From assembly GCA_035574455.1 (NCBI GenBank), contig DATLYT010000169.1:1-10272 (forward strand): 10,272 bases of DNA, read 5' to 3'. Made by a program: the position numbers and the translations under genes. This stretch comes from DATLYT01 sp035574455. GTDB taxonomy: Bacteria > Bacteroidota > Ignavibacteria > UBA10030. How positions within the stretch are numbered: the stretch's first letter is position 1; every line of letters begins with the position of its first letter. Of the stretch, positions 1 through 6,829 are shown one piece after another. Under the pieces are notes generated by a model. That model saw only the letters and a program-made list of their open reading frames with translations, did not search any database and had not been told where the DNA came from.

Positions 1-831
1 ATAAAAAACAACCGCAACAACGCCGACGTGTAGACCAGAAACCGCTAAGATGTGAACCGTACCGGTATCGACAAACGCTTGCTTCACGTCGTCCACAATC
101 TTGCTTCGCTCTGCCAACAAAATTCCTCTCAAAAAGCTTGCTTCCCTCGGCCGATGCAAACTATCGATAATGGTTAAGAGGGAGCTCCGTGCTTGACGAA
201 ACAACGAGAGAAAGTCCGAGTACGCTTCTTGACCGATCACGACAAGTTCAGACCGATCGTTCAGCGACACAACGCCATGGATATCGTTCAGCTCCAGATA
301 ACGGCCATAGTCGAACTCGCCTGGATTGCGCGGCCGAGGAAAATCATCAAGCAGTCCCACCACAAAAAGCTTCGAGCCTACATGAAGAGAATCCAGCAGC
401 TTCTGAAGAAGTGAAATGCTGCCCTGGACAAGAACCTTTCTCTCGATCTCCCGGCTTTCCCGCTGACGCAGGATCCTATTCGTTTCGATCACCAACTGGA
501 AGCGGTGTTGATGGAGATACGGCTCTTCAGCGACCCTACCCGTAAAAGCAATCTGCTCATCCTCCTGCACGGGAATCAGTCGTTGCTTTGCATAGTGATC
601 GCGTTGGAATACCTGCAAAAGCATCCCAAGCAACAGCACAAGGCTGGCTATGCTGAAATTCGTGGCTGTATGCCGAGGGAAGAATATCGAAACTATGACC
701 GCGCTACAGAAAACAGCAACGGTAACCCAGAAAACGGGTGATGGATCAATGGAAAGATACCGAGCAATGAGAATACCGATACTCAGCAGAAGGACAAACC
801 GAAGAGCGGGACGACGTTCAAAAGGCGACAT
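1..831 (-). CDS. comEC: ComEC/Rec2 family DNA-uptake channel protein, N-terminal part (cut by window edge)
   Basis: This is the inner-membrane channel that takes up single-stranded DNA in natural transformation. I translated the minus strand from the ATG at 831 and found 277 open codons running off the window at base 1. Three hydrophobic segments lie at about residues 10-27, 31-50 and 57-75. A soluble DUF4131-like segment follows, containing the typical 'RPRNPGEFDYGRYLEL' stretch. The ComEC core then begins with 'LLAERSKIVDDVKQAF' and the signature 'TGTVHILAVSGLHVG'. The rest of the channel and any C-terminal beta-lactamase-like domain lie outside the window. The ATG is 7 bases past the stop of the upstream metalloenzyme gene and has no clear Shine-Dalgarno sequence, so translation may be coupled to that gene. 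Many bacteria never shown to be competent carry comEC, so competence is not proven. The family call is very secure. Confidence 0.93.
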   Translation of the reverse strand, partial: MSPFERRPALRFVLLLSIGILIARYLSIDPSPVFWVTVAVFCSAVIVSIFFPRHTATNFSIASLVLLLGMLLQVFQRDHYAKQRLIPVQEDEQIAFTGRVAEEPYLHQHRFQLVIETNRILRQRESREIERKVLVQGSISLLQKLLDSLHVGSKLFVVGLLDDFPRPRNPGEFDYGRYLELNDIHGVVSLNDRSELVVIGQEAYSDFLSLFRQARSSLLTIIDSLHRPREASFLRGILLAERSKIVDDVKQAFVDTGTVHILAVSGLHVGVVAVVFY

Positions 832-838
832 GAGCCAG

Positions 839-1744
839 TCAACCCAACATATCCAGAACAACCGGCGTAATATGGGTAAGATTCTTGATTCTCACAGAAT
901 ACGCTCGTCGGTGCTTGCCAATGACTATGCAGGGAACCTGATTGCGCGTGTGGGTTTTTGTGGAGAGGTCTTCGATGTTGCCATGGTCGCTGATCATGAG
1001 AATGAGTGTATTGTTCAGATCAACCTGCTCGAGGATCCCGGCGAGAAATGCATCAAACCGCTCAAGCACCTCGACTGATTGTGCCATCTCCTGACTGTGT
1101 CCGGCATGGTCAGTGAGCCAGTACTCAAACAGAGTGAAGTCATGGTGTCGAGCAATCTCTGCGAGATGCCTCCCCGCTTCTTGAGCAGAGATGGGCATGA
1201 TGTCCGGGTAGCCCATTTCCGGCCAACGTTGACGATGCAAATCGGCAGACACCGCTTGATTTCTGGAGAGTACGTCAGCCGTGAGGAGCGGAACATCAGC
1301 CATGATGCAGGAGAGTGTTGTGACAGTGAGCCGCCGCGTGCCCGAGTTGGTGTAATCGAAGAATTGCTGTGGAAACGCATTGGCAAAGCAAACATTACGC
1401 TGACGCGACTTGAGTTGGCGGAAGATATTTTTTTCGTAGATGATGGGTCGGAGTTCGGTTGTCGGATAAGGGCCAAAATGTCTGCCGATCTTGCGCGCCG
1501 CATTGACGCCGGTGAAAATGGCCGTCTGTCCGGTGCCGCTTTGAGGAAGTCCGGCAACGCCCAACGTCGCATTGACGGGGATAAGCTCAGCATGACTTGT
1601 CGAGGCATGGCGATGCTTCTTACTGAACAGTTTCTGCCCGATCAGATACTGCAACGTCGGCAGCTTTGCGCGGAAAACGGGGTTGACGTCGGGGTCTTGC
1701 ACACCGATGCCCACACCATCCAGAAAGAGCAGAAGCACGTTCAC
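839..1744 (-). CDS. Short metalloenzyme of the phosphoglycerate mutase / alkaline phosphatase superfamily
   Basis: This is a predicted two-metal phosphatase, phosphomutase or phosphodiesterase of 301 residues. The start is a GTG; the protein begins directly with the first metal-binding strand, 'MNVLLLFLDGVGIG' (Asp9). 'GLPQSGTGQTAIFTG' (residues 65-79) carries the likely Ser/Thr nucleophile, probably Thr71. 'TDHAGH' (211-216), 'SDHGN' (252-256) and 'THTRNQVP' (264-271) supply the remaining metal ligands, in the order seen in cofactor-independent phosphoglycerate mutase. It is much shorter than that enzyme (about 510 residues) or phosphopentomutase (about 390). The stretch between the nucleophile and the second metal cluster is only about 130 residues, so the cap domain is reduced and the substrate cannot be inferred. 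There is no signal peptide, so it is probably cytosolic. It lies 10 bases after dtd and 7 bases before comEC. The superfamily is secure; the reaction is unknown. Confidence 0.85.
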   Translation of the reverse strand: MNVLLLFLDGVGIGVQDPDVNPVFRAKLPTLQYLIGQKLFSKKHRHASTSHAELIPVNATLGVAGLPQSGTGQTAIFTGVNAARKIGRHFGPYPTTELRPIIYEKNIFRQLKSRQRNVCFANAFPQQFFDYTNSGTRRLTVTTLSCIMADVPLLTADVLSRNQAVSADLHRQRWPEMGYPDIMPISAQEAGRHLAEIARHHDFTLFEYWLTDHAGHSQEMAQSVEVLERFDAFLAGILEQVDLNNTLILMISDHGNIEDLSTKTHTRNQVPCIVIGKHRRAYSVRIKNLTHITPVVLDMLG

Positions 1745-1754
1745 GGAAAATACG

Positions 1755-2210
1755 TCAGCGGTGGTTTTTGCTTTCGAGAAGGACTGTCACAGGGCCGTCG
1801 TTGACCAACTCCACTTCCATCATAGCCCGAAAAACACCTGTCGCCACCTTTTCCGCGCTTAAATGACGACGGAGGTGGGAAACAAACTCGTTATAGAGCT
1901 TCTCTGCTACGTCCGGTGGCGCCGCTTCCGAATAGCTCGGCCTATTCCCTTTTCGCGTGTCGCCATAGAGTGTAAATTGAGAAACGACCAGTGCAGAGCC
2001 CTGTACCTCTAGTACGGAGCGATTCATTTTTCCTTCTGTATCATCGAAAATTCTGAGGTGCGCACACCGTTCAGCGAGGTAGGCGGCATCATCACTCTTG
2101 TCTGTTTGCCCTACGCCGAGGAGAATAAGTATGCCCTGCCCAATCGAGCTATGCAGCGCGCCATTGATGCTCACCGAACACCGTTTTACTCGCTGAATGA
2201 GAGCTCGCAT
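1755..2210 (-). CDS. dtd: D-aminoacyl-tRNA deacylase
   Basis: Dtd is a homodimeric cytosolic proofreading enzyme that hydrolyses D-amino acids, and glycine mischarged on tRNA(Ala), from tRNAs. The 151-residue product covers the whole family (about 145-150 residues). It starts with the typical 'MRALIQRVKRCSVSINGA'. It has 'GKMNRSV' (60-66), the active-site motif 'SQFTLYGDT' (77-85) followed by 'KGNRPSY', and the C-terminal 'NDGPVT' (137-142). The Gly139-Pro140 pair in that motif forms the cross-subunit Gly-cisPro chiral filter. All key residues are present, so it should be active. The ATG at 2210 is preceded by a pyrimidine-rich stretch without a Shine-Dalgarno sequence. It follows prmC after 33 bases and precedes the metalloenzyme gene by 10, consistent with operon membership. 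Confidence 0.96.
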   Translation of the reverse strand: MRALIQRVKRCSVSINGALHSSIGQGILILLGVGQTDKSDDAAYLAERCAHLRIFDDTEGKMNRSVLEVQGSALVVSQFTLYGDTRKGNRPSYSEAAPPDVAEKLYNEFVSHLRRHLSAEKVATGVFRAMMEVELVNDGPVTVLLESKNHR

Positions 2211-2224
2211 GCTGAGGAGAGAAG

Positions 2225-2236
2225 TGACGTTCGTCA
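2225..2236. repeat. Short perfect dyad between prmC and dtd
   Basis: The 12 bases TGACGTTCGTCA form a perfect dyad (TGACG, two central bases, CGTCA) in the 33-base gap between the prmC stop and the dtd start. As RNA it gives only a 4-bp stem with a 4-base loop and has no following T-run, so it is not a terminator. It could be a weak processing site, a protein-binding dyad or chance. Confidence 0.3.
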
Positions 2237-2243
2237 GGGAGAG

Positions 2244-3161
2244 TTAATTGATCGGTATGGGATTTCTGACTTTGCTGTGACATGAGCCGAGGACAACTCG
2301 CTCCATCCCCTGGAGGTCTCGCACAACGCCTAAGTCGTAGAACCCCGCGTCGTGCATCATGGAAAGAACGGTAAAGGCCATCCGGTCGCCGACCTCGACG
2401 AGCACTGTTCCACCTTCGTGAAGAAGATACGGTGCGAGTTCGATGAGTCGCCGGTACAGCTCATAACCGTCGGCCCCATCGCATACAGCTTCGCGCGGCT
2501 CATAATCCCGAACCTCCGGTTGGAGTGTTTCCCATTCGAGTGTAGAAATATATGGTGGATTGCTCACTAGCAGATGAAACCGCCGACGCAGGAGCTGATC
2601 GATCGGCTCGAAGGCATCCAGATGCTGGAAAATGATTTTTTCTTCTACGCCGTGGTCACGAGCATTCTGGCGCGCGACATCAAGCGCCTGCTCGCTGTTA
2701 TCGATACTCGTCACAAGACAGCGCTTCACAAACTTCGCCAGACTGACAGCAACGTTCCCGCTGCCGCTGCCAACGTCAAGGATGGAGATCATCTTCTCTC
2801 CCTCCAACGCGTTGCAGCGTACGATCGCCTGCTCAACAAGCGTCTCCGTCTCCGGTCGAGGAATCAGCACACGCTGGTCAACAATGAACGGGAGACCCAT
2901 GAAGTGCGCTACGCCAACGATATACTGTACAGGCTCACGCGCTAAACGACGTTCATAAAGGGAGCGAAACGTCGCCAATTCCTGTTTGTTGAGCGGTTTG
3001 TCAATATTCGTGTACAACTCAATACGTTGACAATGGAGAGCGTGGGAAAGAAGGAGTTCAACACTCAAACGCGGTTCCGGCACATCATGACTTTGCAAAT
3101 GCCGAATCGCGTTCTTCATCAGCTTACGGATAGTCCACTGCTTTGTGGCGATCTGCAACAT
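2244..3161 (-). CDS. prmC: Peptide chain release factor N5-glutamine methyltransferase
   Basis: PrmC (HemK) uses S-adenosylmethionine to methylate the glutamine of the GGQ motif in release factors 1 and 2, which speeds translation termination. The 305-residue product has both family parts. The N-terminal helical release-factor-binding domain covers about residues 8-90 and includes 'REPVQYIVG' (75-83). The Rossmann methyltransferase follows: 'RVLIPRPETE' (97-106), the SAM-binding loop 'ILDVGSGSGN' (127-136), and the catalytic 'SNPPYI' (200-205) that positions the glutamine amide. All motifs are intact. The ATG at 3161 shares its A with the TAA stop of the upstream gene (TAATG), so translation is probably coupled to that gene. 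The start suits the family, whose members begin a few residues before the conserved 'TIR.L' stretch seen here at 10-14. Confidence 0.96.
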   Translation of the reverse strand: MLQIATKQWTIRKLMKNAIRHLQSHDVPEPRLSVELLLSHALHCQRIELYTNIDKPLNKQELATFRSLYERRLAREPVQYIVGVAHFMGLPFIVDQRVLIPRPETETLVEQAIVRCNALEGEKMISILDVGSGSGNVAVSLAKFVKRCLVTSIDNSEQALDVARQNARDHGVEEKIIFQHLDAFEPIDQLLRRRFHLLVSNPPYISTLEWETLQPEVRDYEPREAVCDGADGYELYRRLIELAPYLLHEGGTVLVEVGDRMAFTVLSMMHDAGFYDLGVVRDLQGMERVVLGSCHSKVRNPIPIN

Positions 3162-3724
3162 TATCGCGTTTTCCCCTTTCGTTTCGGCACCGAGCTTTTG
3201 GCCGAACCCTTAGCCTTTCTCACCTTACTGCGATCAGACTTCAGTTTACCGCCAGGCCTATGTTTTGCGAGCCGCTGTACCGCCGGCGGTGTTGATGATG
3301 AGTGCGCTCCAACTCGCTCTTTGGCTTTCTCACCTGCCTCACGACGCTCGTCCGAATCCTCATGCTCCTCGGCTAATTCTTCCACCAGCTCCTCGGAGAC
3401 CTCAATGTTGCGTAACCGTACACGATCTTCGGAGTAAAACCCAAGCCGCTCCATATCCGTAGCATAGTCGACCTCATCCTCATCTGTTGGCTCGACATAT
3501 TCATCGCCTAATTCGTCCCCGGCTGGAAAAAACTCGAACCGGTCGTCCCCTTCAAGAAGGGCAGTAAAGTCTACAAGCGGCGGAACTTCAAACCGTTGCA
3601 GTTGCCCCTGCTTTGAGACTTCGAGCCAGATTTCTTTGACCGGGACGACGACATCTTTGTGGGTTGCTAAGATTCGCTCGGCTTCATTCAGGGAGCGCTC
3701 ATGCATAGAAACACCTTTGTTCAT
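3161..3724 (-). CDS. Small charged protein with winged-helix-like N-terminus, function unknown
   Basis: I do not recognise this 187-residue protein as a named family. Residues about 10-67 ('LNEAERILATHKDVVVPVKE' through 'LLEGDDRFEFFPAG') have the helix-turn-helix-wing pattern of HARE-HTH or RNA polymerase delta-subunit N-domains: an opening helix, an 'EIW' helix, then a D-x-RF beta hairpin. Residues about 68-135 are very acidic, with a short 'MERLGFYSEDRVRLRN' patch at 91-106. Residues 150-187 are strongly basic (Lys/Arg/Ser) and probably disordered. Such an acidic then basic layout suits a nucleic-acid or RNA-polymerase partner, but this is inference. The frame is closed by a TAA 9 bases before the ATG at 3724. 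Met7 (3706) is a plausible alternative start, preceded by AAAGGTG with 5-base spacing. It is the first gene of the cluster, and its stop overlaps the prmC start. Confidence 0.75.
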   Translation of the reverse strand: MNKGVSMHERSLNEAERILATHKDVVVPVKEIWLEVSKQGQLQRFEVPPLVDFTALLEGDDRFEFFPAGDELGDEYVEPTDEDEVDYATDMERLGFYSEDRVRLRNIEVSEELVEELAEEHEDSDERREAGEKAKERVGAHSSSTPPAVQRLAKHRPGGKLKSDRSKVRKAKGSAKSSVPKRKGKTR

Positions 3725-3748
3725 CTTCGTACGTTACTGGAGACGAGG

Positions 3749-3763
3749 ACGAAACGTTTTCGT
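3749..3763. repeat. Palindrome in the leader of the prmC cluster
   Basis: ACGAAA-CGT-TTTCGT is a perfect 6-bp inverted repeat around three bases. It lies 25-39 bases upstream of the first ATG (3724) of the minus-strand cluster. Its position would suit an operator or a small leader hairpin. No regulator is identified, and one copy of this size may be chance. Confidence 0.3.
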
Positions 3764-3858
3764 TCATATTCCTACTCCCCATCCTCCTCTGGTGAACAAT
3801 GCCCCCGCGCACATTCCACCCTCAGCGGGTTAGTCACTCGTGTCCTTGTCTCTGGCAG

Positions 3859-3887
3859 AATGTAAAAGGTTTTAAAGGAAAGCGCAA
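3859..3887 (-). promoter_or_regulatory. Candidate sigma-70-like promoter for the prmC-dtd-comEC cluster
   Basis: Read on the minus strand, TTGCGC (3887-3882), a 17-base spacer and TACATT (3864-3859) lie about 135 bases upstream of the first ATG. Matches are 3/6 and 4/6 to the E. coli consensus, so this is only a candidate. The spacing and the absence of any gene between it and 3724 support it. Confidence 0.25.
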
Positions 3888-3980
3888 GCCTACCAACAAA
3901 GGCGATCCCATCGTTTACATGATCCGAAGAACACCGCAATATCCTTCTCAATCCTCAGCTTCTCACAGACTCTTCGCCGA

Positions 3981-4010
3981 CAACAAAAACGGTCGCCTGG
4001 GGGCGACCGT
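3981..4010 (-). terminator. Rho-independent terminator of the receiver-domain gene
   Basis: On the minus strand a perfect 9-bp GC-rich stem (ACGGTCGCC / GGCGACCGT, plus-strand arms 3989-3997 and 4002-4010) with a 4-base loop is followed at once by GTTTTTGTTG. It begins 31 bases after the stop of the response-regulator gene. Transcription of that gene should therefore end here and not feed the prmC cluster downstream. Confidence 0.9.
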
Positions 4011-4041
4011 CTGTAAACATTCTTGAATGAACTGTCGTGTC

Positions 4042-4449
4042 TTACTTTTTCTTCATCTGTTCTGCAAAAAGCTGAGCAACTTTCTCGATATCGTACCCGA
4101 CCTTCGGAAGGTATACTCCTTTGTGTTTTTCGACCATTCCCTTTAATGTATCGTACGCGTCGGCACTGCAGAAAAAAATTGGCGTATTACGGTTTGCCCC
4201 TTCACGCCGCGCAAGTTGCAAAAGAGCTATGCCCGGCAAGTGGCCTTTGAGGTTATCATCCTTGAAATCATTATCGAGGATGATCAGATTAAACCCCTCA
4301 GACTTAATCTTTTGCCATGTATCGACGCTCGTCGCGGTTTCGACGATTTCGATTTCGTCTTCGACAATTGCACTCGTGACTTCCAGTGCAAAGCCGTGCG
4401 ACTTGCGTTGTCCTTCGTCGTCGTCTGCTACTAAGACTCTCAGAGGCAT
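4042..4449 (-). CDS. Stand-alone response-regulator receiver domain protein
   Basis: This is a phosphorylatable receiver domain of 135 residues with no output domain, so it would act by protein-protein contact or as a phosphorelay intermediate. Numbered from the ATG at 4449, it has the acidic pocket 'ADDDEG' (Asp9-Asp11), the acceptor Asp59 in 'LIILDNDF', the switch Ser95 in 'IFFCSAD', and the conserved Lys116 in 'VYLPK'. All catalytic positions are present. The loop after the acceptor is unusual: the common 'D..MP.M.G' is replaced by 'DNDFKDDNLKGHLPG', longer and more charged. The frame stays open upstream to a TTG at 4488, which would give 148 residues. I prefer the ATG because the domain begins right after it and 'CGAGGA' directly precedes it. 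The gene is flanked by its own -10 box and terminator, so it is monocistronic. The partner kinase is not in the window. Confidence 0.88.
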   Translation of the reverse strand: MPLRVLVADDDEGQRKSHGFALEVTSAIVEDEIEIVETATSVDTWQKIKSEGFNLIILDNDFKDDNLKGHLPGIALLQLARREGANRNTPIFFCSADAYDTLKGMVEKHKGVYLPKVGYDIEKVAQLFAEQMKKK

Positions 4450-4523
4450 TCCTCGTGATTCTCTTAAGCTATTGAACGGTGCTGCCAAAACATAAATATT
4501 TTTCGCGGGAAAAACAACCCGAC

Positions 4524-4529
4524 ATTATA
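4524..4529 (-). promoter_or_regulatory. -10 box (TATAAT) for the receiver-domain gene
   Basis: On the minus strand a perfect TATAAT lies 74 bases upstream of the ATG at 4449. A weak -35 (TTCTTT, 18 bases further upstream) is the best match there. The exact hexamer makes a vegetative promoter plausible. The predicted leader is about 65 bases and includes a weak CGGG/CCCG hairpin. Confidence 0.4.
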
Positions 4530-4720
4530 GTTCCCTTAATATCATGGAAAGAAGCCAGAGAAGCAATGAACAATTTCAGAACACGATCCTCTGAAGAATC
4601 TTTGATTCAAGGTTGTTAGGATACCTTCTTCTCTCTTCTGGATCATTCAGAAAAAAGCGTGCTTTGTGCTCTTGCCTCCCTTCGTCCTCTAAGCAGACAG
4701 TAGGGACTATTCTTGTTAAA

Positions 4721-6481
4721 TTATTGTACAATCTTCGCAAAACCACGCTTCGACAGATCTCGATAGATCGTTAGAGTCGCTAAACCCGCTACCAAGAAAA
4801 ACAAAAGAGCGCTTCCGATTTCTCCAAAAATCAGTTTGCCAATACCGAACAACGCCGCATAGACCAGCACAACGCCAGCAAACCAGTTCATCAACAAACC
4901 TCCGTATCCAGAGTCCCCTTGCACATCAGGGAGAGTCACCGCAATTTTTTTCCAACCAGCGCCACCCGGGTGAACGCGTCGATAGAAATTTTGCAAAGTA
5001 ACCTGGTCGGTAGGCTTTGTGAGAAACGTTACCGCCAGCCAAACGACTGTTGTCAGCGAAACAATATAAAACAGCGATTCGGGGAACTGGACCGATGTGG
5101 CGAACTTGATATACGCGTAGATGAACAAGGGGGCCACCATGGCTGCAATTTCACTCCACGCATTGATCCGCCACCAAAACCAGCGAAGGATAAGCACAAG
5201 TCCTAAACCGGCACTTGCCTCGATGATAAACGCCCACGCGCCGGAGATGGTATCTAAGAGTAGCGTGAGAATGATCGAAAAAACCATCACGATAAGAGTC
5301 GTCACTCGCGAAACAAATACCAACTGCTTTTCTTCCGCTTGAGGCTTAAAAAAGCGTTTGTAAAAATCATTGATGATATACGATGTTCCCCAGTTCAACT
5401 GCGTGGCAATGGTTGACATGTAAGCAGCAAAGAACGAAGCGACGAGCATGCCTTTGAGTCCGGCTGGAAGATAATCCCGCATCGCATAGACATAGCCCAA
5501 CTTTTTATCTGCTGGACCGAGGTCAGGATAGAGTACGAGCGTTGCCAGCCCGACGATGATCCATGGCCAGGGACGAACACAATAATGTGCAATCGTGAAC
5601 CAGAGTGTGGCAAAGAGTGAATGTTTTTCATCCTTGGCGGACATCATCCGCTGTGCGATGTACCCACCCCCGCCCGGCTCTGCGCCCGGATACCACGACG
5701 CCCACCATTGCACCCCGACAAAGGCAAGGAATGCACTGATACTGAGTGCAAGAGCGCCTCCGACTTCTTCCATCGACGAACCTTCACCGATGACCGGCGT
5801 GAACTTGAGCGACCACTCCGGCAATTTTTCTTTGAGACCTGCAATGCCACCGACCTCGGGAAGTCCAAGCACCACAAACGCGAGCACGATCGTACCGGTC
5901 ATCGCGAGAATAAACTGGAACGCATCGGTTACTGCGACGCCCCAGAGGCCTGAAAGTGCCGAATAGATGGCGGTCACGACAAGCGCCGCCCCGACGTACC
6001 AGATCACTTGCTCACGAGGAATACCGAACATCCCTTCAAGAATTGCCGCCATCGCCAGATTCACCCATCCCATGATCATGCAATTCATAAAGATGCCGAG
6101 ATATATCGCCCGAAAGCCACGGAGGAACGCTGCCGGTTTACCAGAGTATCGAAGCTCGACAAACTCCACATCCGTCATGATTCCCGCGCGGCGCCAGAGC
6201 CGAGCGAAGAAGAAGACGGTCAGCATGCCGCCGAAGACGAAGTTCCACCAGAGCCAGTTACCGGCAATGCCGTTACGAGCCACGAGTTCGGTGACAGCGA
6301 GCGGTGTATCCGCCGCAAAGGTCGTTGCAACCATTGAAGTTCCTGCGAGCCACCACGGCAGATTGCGCCCCGATAGGAAGAACTCGTACAGGCTACTTCC
6401 CGCTCGTTTCGTGTAATAGATGCCGATTCCTGCACTGGCGACAAAGTACAATCCCACAAGTATCCAGTCGATTGTTTGCAT
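4721..6481 (-). CDS. Sodium:solute symporter (SSS / SLC5 family)
   Basis: This is an inner-membrane transporter that couples inward Na+ flow to solute uptake. The 586-residue product is almost wholly hydrophobic, with roughly 13-15 membrane helices in the LeuT fold. Family marks are 'GRNLPWWLAGTSMVATTFAA' (38-57) in helix 1, 'SGLWGVAVTDAFQF' (177-190, the SSS signature with TD and Q), and 'FFAAYMSTIATQLNWGTS' (350-367). Ser356-Thr357 in the last stretch fall where the Na+ (Na2) ligands lie. Residues about 495-520 ('FYRRVHPGGAGWKK') form a soluble loop before the last two helices. The ATG at 6481 has a GGAG at 6495-6492 with a 10-base gap, one of the few clear ribosome sites here. Substrate cannot be read from sequence. 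Divergence from the GH38 gene suggests a sugar, but the family also carries nucleosides, amino acids and ions. Confidence 0.93.
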   Translation of the reverse strand: MQTIDWILVGLYFVASAGIGIYYTKRAGSSLYEFFLSGRNLPWWLAGTSMVATTFAADTPLAVTELVARNGIAGNWLWWNFVFGGMLTVFFFARLWRRAGIMTDVEFVELRYSGKPAAFLRGFRAIYLGIFMNCMIMGWVNLAMAAILEGMFGIPREQVIWYVGAALVVTAIYSALSGLWGVAVTDAFQFILAMTGTIVLAFVVLGLPEVGGIAGLKEKLPEWSLKFTPVIGEGSSMEEVGGALALSISAFLAFVGVQWWASWYPGAEPGGGGYIAQRMMSAKDEKHSLFATLWFTIAHYCVRPWPWIIVGLATLVLYPDLGPADKKLGYVYAMRDYLPAGLKGMLVASFFAAYMSTIATQLNWGTSYIINDFYKRFFKPQAEEKQLVFVSRVTTLIVMVFSIILTLLLDTISGAWAFIIEASAGLGLVLILRWFWWRINAWSEIAAMVAPLFIYAYIKFATSVQFPESLFYIVSLTTVVWLAVTFLTKPTDQVTLQNFYRRVHPGGAGWKKIAVTLPDVQGDSGYGGLLMNWFAGVVLVYAALFGIGKLIFGEIGSALLFFLVAGLATLTIYRDLSKRGFAKIVQ

Positions 6482-6511
6482 GTGAAGATATCTCCAAAGA
6501 AAGTGTGGGCT

Positions 6512-6540
6512 AATTTAGGTTAAGGAAGAGGCAATTGCAA
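6512..6540 (-). promoter_or_regulatory. Candidate sigma-70-like promoter of the symporter
   Basis: On the minus strand TTGCAA (6540-6535), a 17-base spacer and TAAATT (6517-6512) lie just upstream of the GGAG ribosome site and the ATG at 6481. Each hexamer matches consensus at 4 of 6 positions with ideal spacing. The leader would be only about 25 bases. Confidence 0.4.
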
Positions 6541-6658
6541 TCGATTTCCCACACTGGAAGCAACGACAACCAAGTGCAACTTCAAAAAATCGAGTTTAGG
6601 TAGTGGTGCGCTTTTAGAATTGTTCATTAGTCGTTCCGAATCCCAAATATCTCCTATG

Positions 6659-6695
6659 AAGACCTTCCGTCGGGACGGGAATTACAAGTCTTTTT
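6659..6695. repeat. Two-part stem-loop with T-run
   Basis: The outer arms AAGAC (6659-6663) and GTCTT (6688-6692) enclose an inner hairpin, TTCCGT / ACGGGGAA-like with one bulge and a CGGG loop (6665-6681). On the plus strand it is followed by TTT, which resembles a terminator. No plus-strand gene precedes it, so a dispersed palindromic element or a regulatory structure is as likely. Confidence 0.4.
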
Positions 6696-6784
6696 GCAGT
6701 AATGTCCGCACTTGCCTGACACTGGCCTTGTTGATATCTCTCGATGTTTTGAGGATAATTCATTTCAAGCCCATTTTTTCGCTC

Positions 6785-6829
6785 GCGATTCGCTAAATCG
6801 CCATCCCGCCCGAGCGGGTCTGGCGGGGA
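6785..6829. repeat. Adjoining palindromes (REP-like)
   Basis: GCGATT / AATCGC (6785-6790 and 6796-6801) form a 6-bp stem with a 5-base loop. It is followed by TCCCGCC (6804-6810), which pairs with GGCGGGGA (6822-6829) across an 11-base loop. The loop itself contains part of the near-palindrome CCCGAGCGGG. The second element is far more GC-rich than the flanks. It looks like a short dispersed palindromic repeat, but copy number cannot be judged from one window. Confidence 0.5.

Noticed and set aside
189..741. Several plus-strand open frames at the left end
   Set aside because: They are antisense to comEC, whose continuous frame and signature motifs are clear.
1079..1804. Plus-strand open frame of 241 codons
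   Set aside because: It lies antisense to the conserved metalloenzyme gene, shows no recognisable domain, and is explained as a shadow frame.
3699..3782. Possible 22-27 codon minus-strand ORF before the winged-helix gene, with GAGGAGG and GGGGAG nearby
   Set aside because: It overlaps the next start out of frame, has no recognisable product, and the purine-rich stretch may be incidental. Too little to call a leader peptide.
3799..4026. Plus-strand open frame of 75 codons in the gap between clusters
   Set aside because: It runs through the minus-strand terminator, has low-complexity composition and no family features.
4593..4610. GAATC-TTT-GATTC hairpin after the symporter gene
   Set aside because: The stem is only 5 bp and AT-rich, more than 100 bases from the stop and without a proper T-run. 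It is not a supported terminator.
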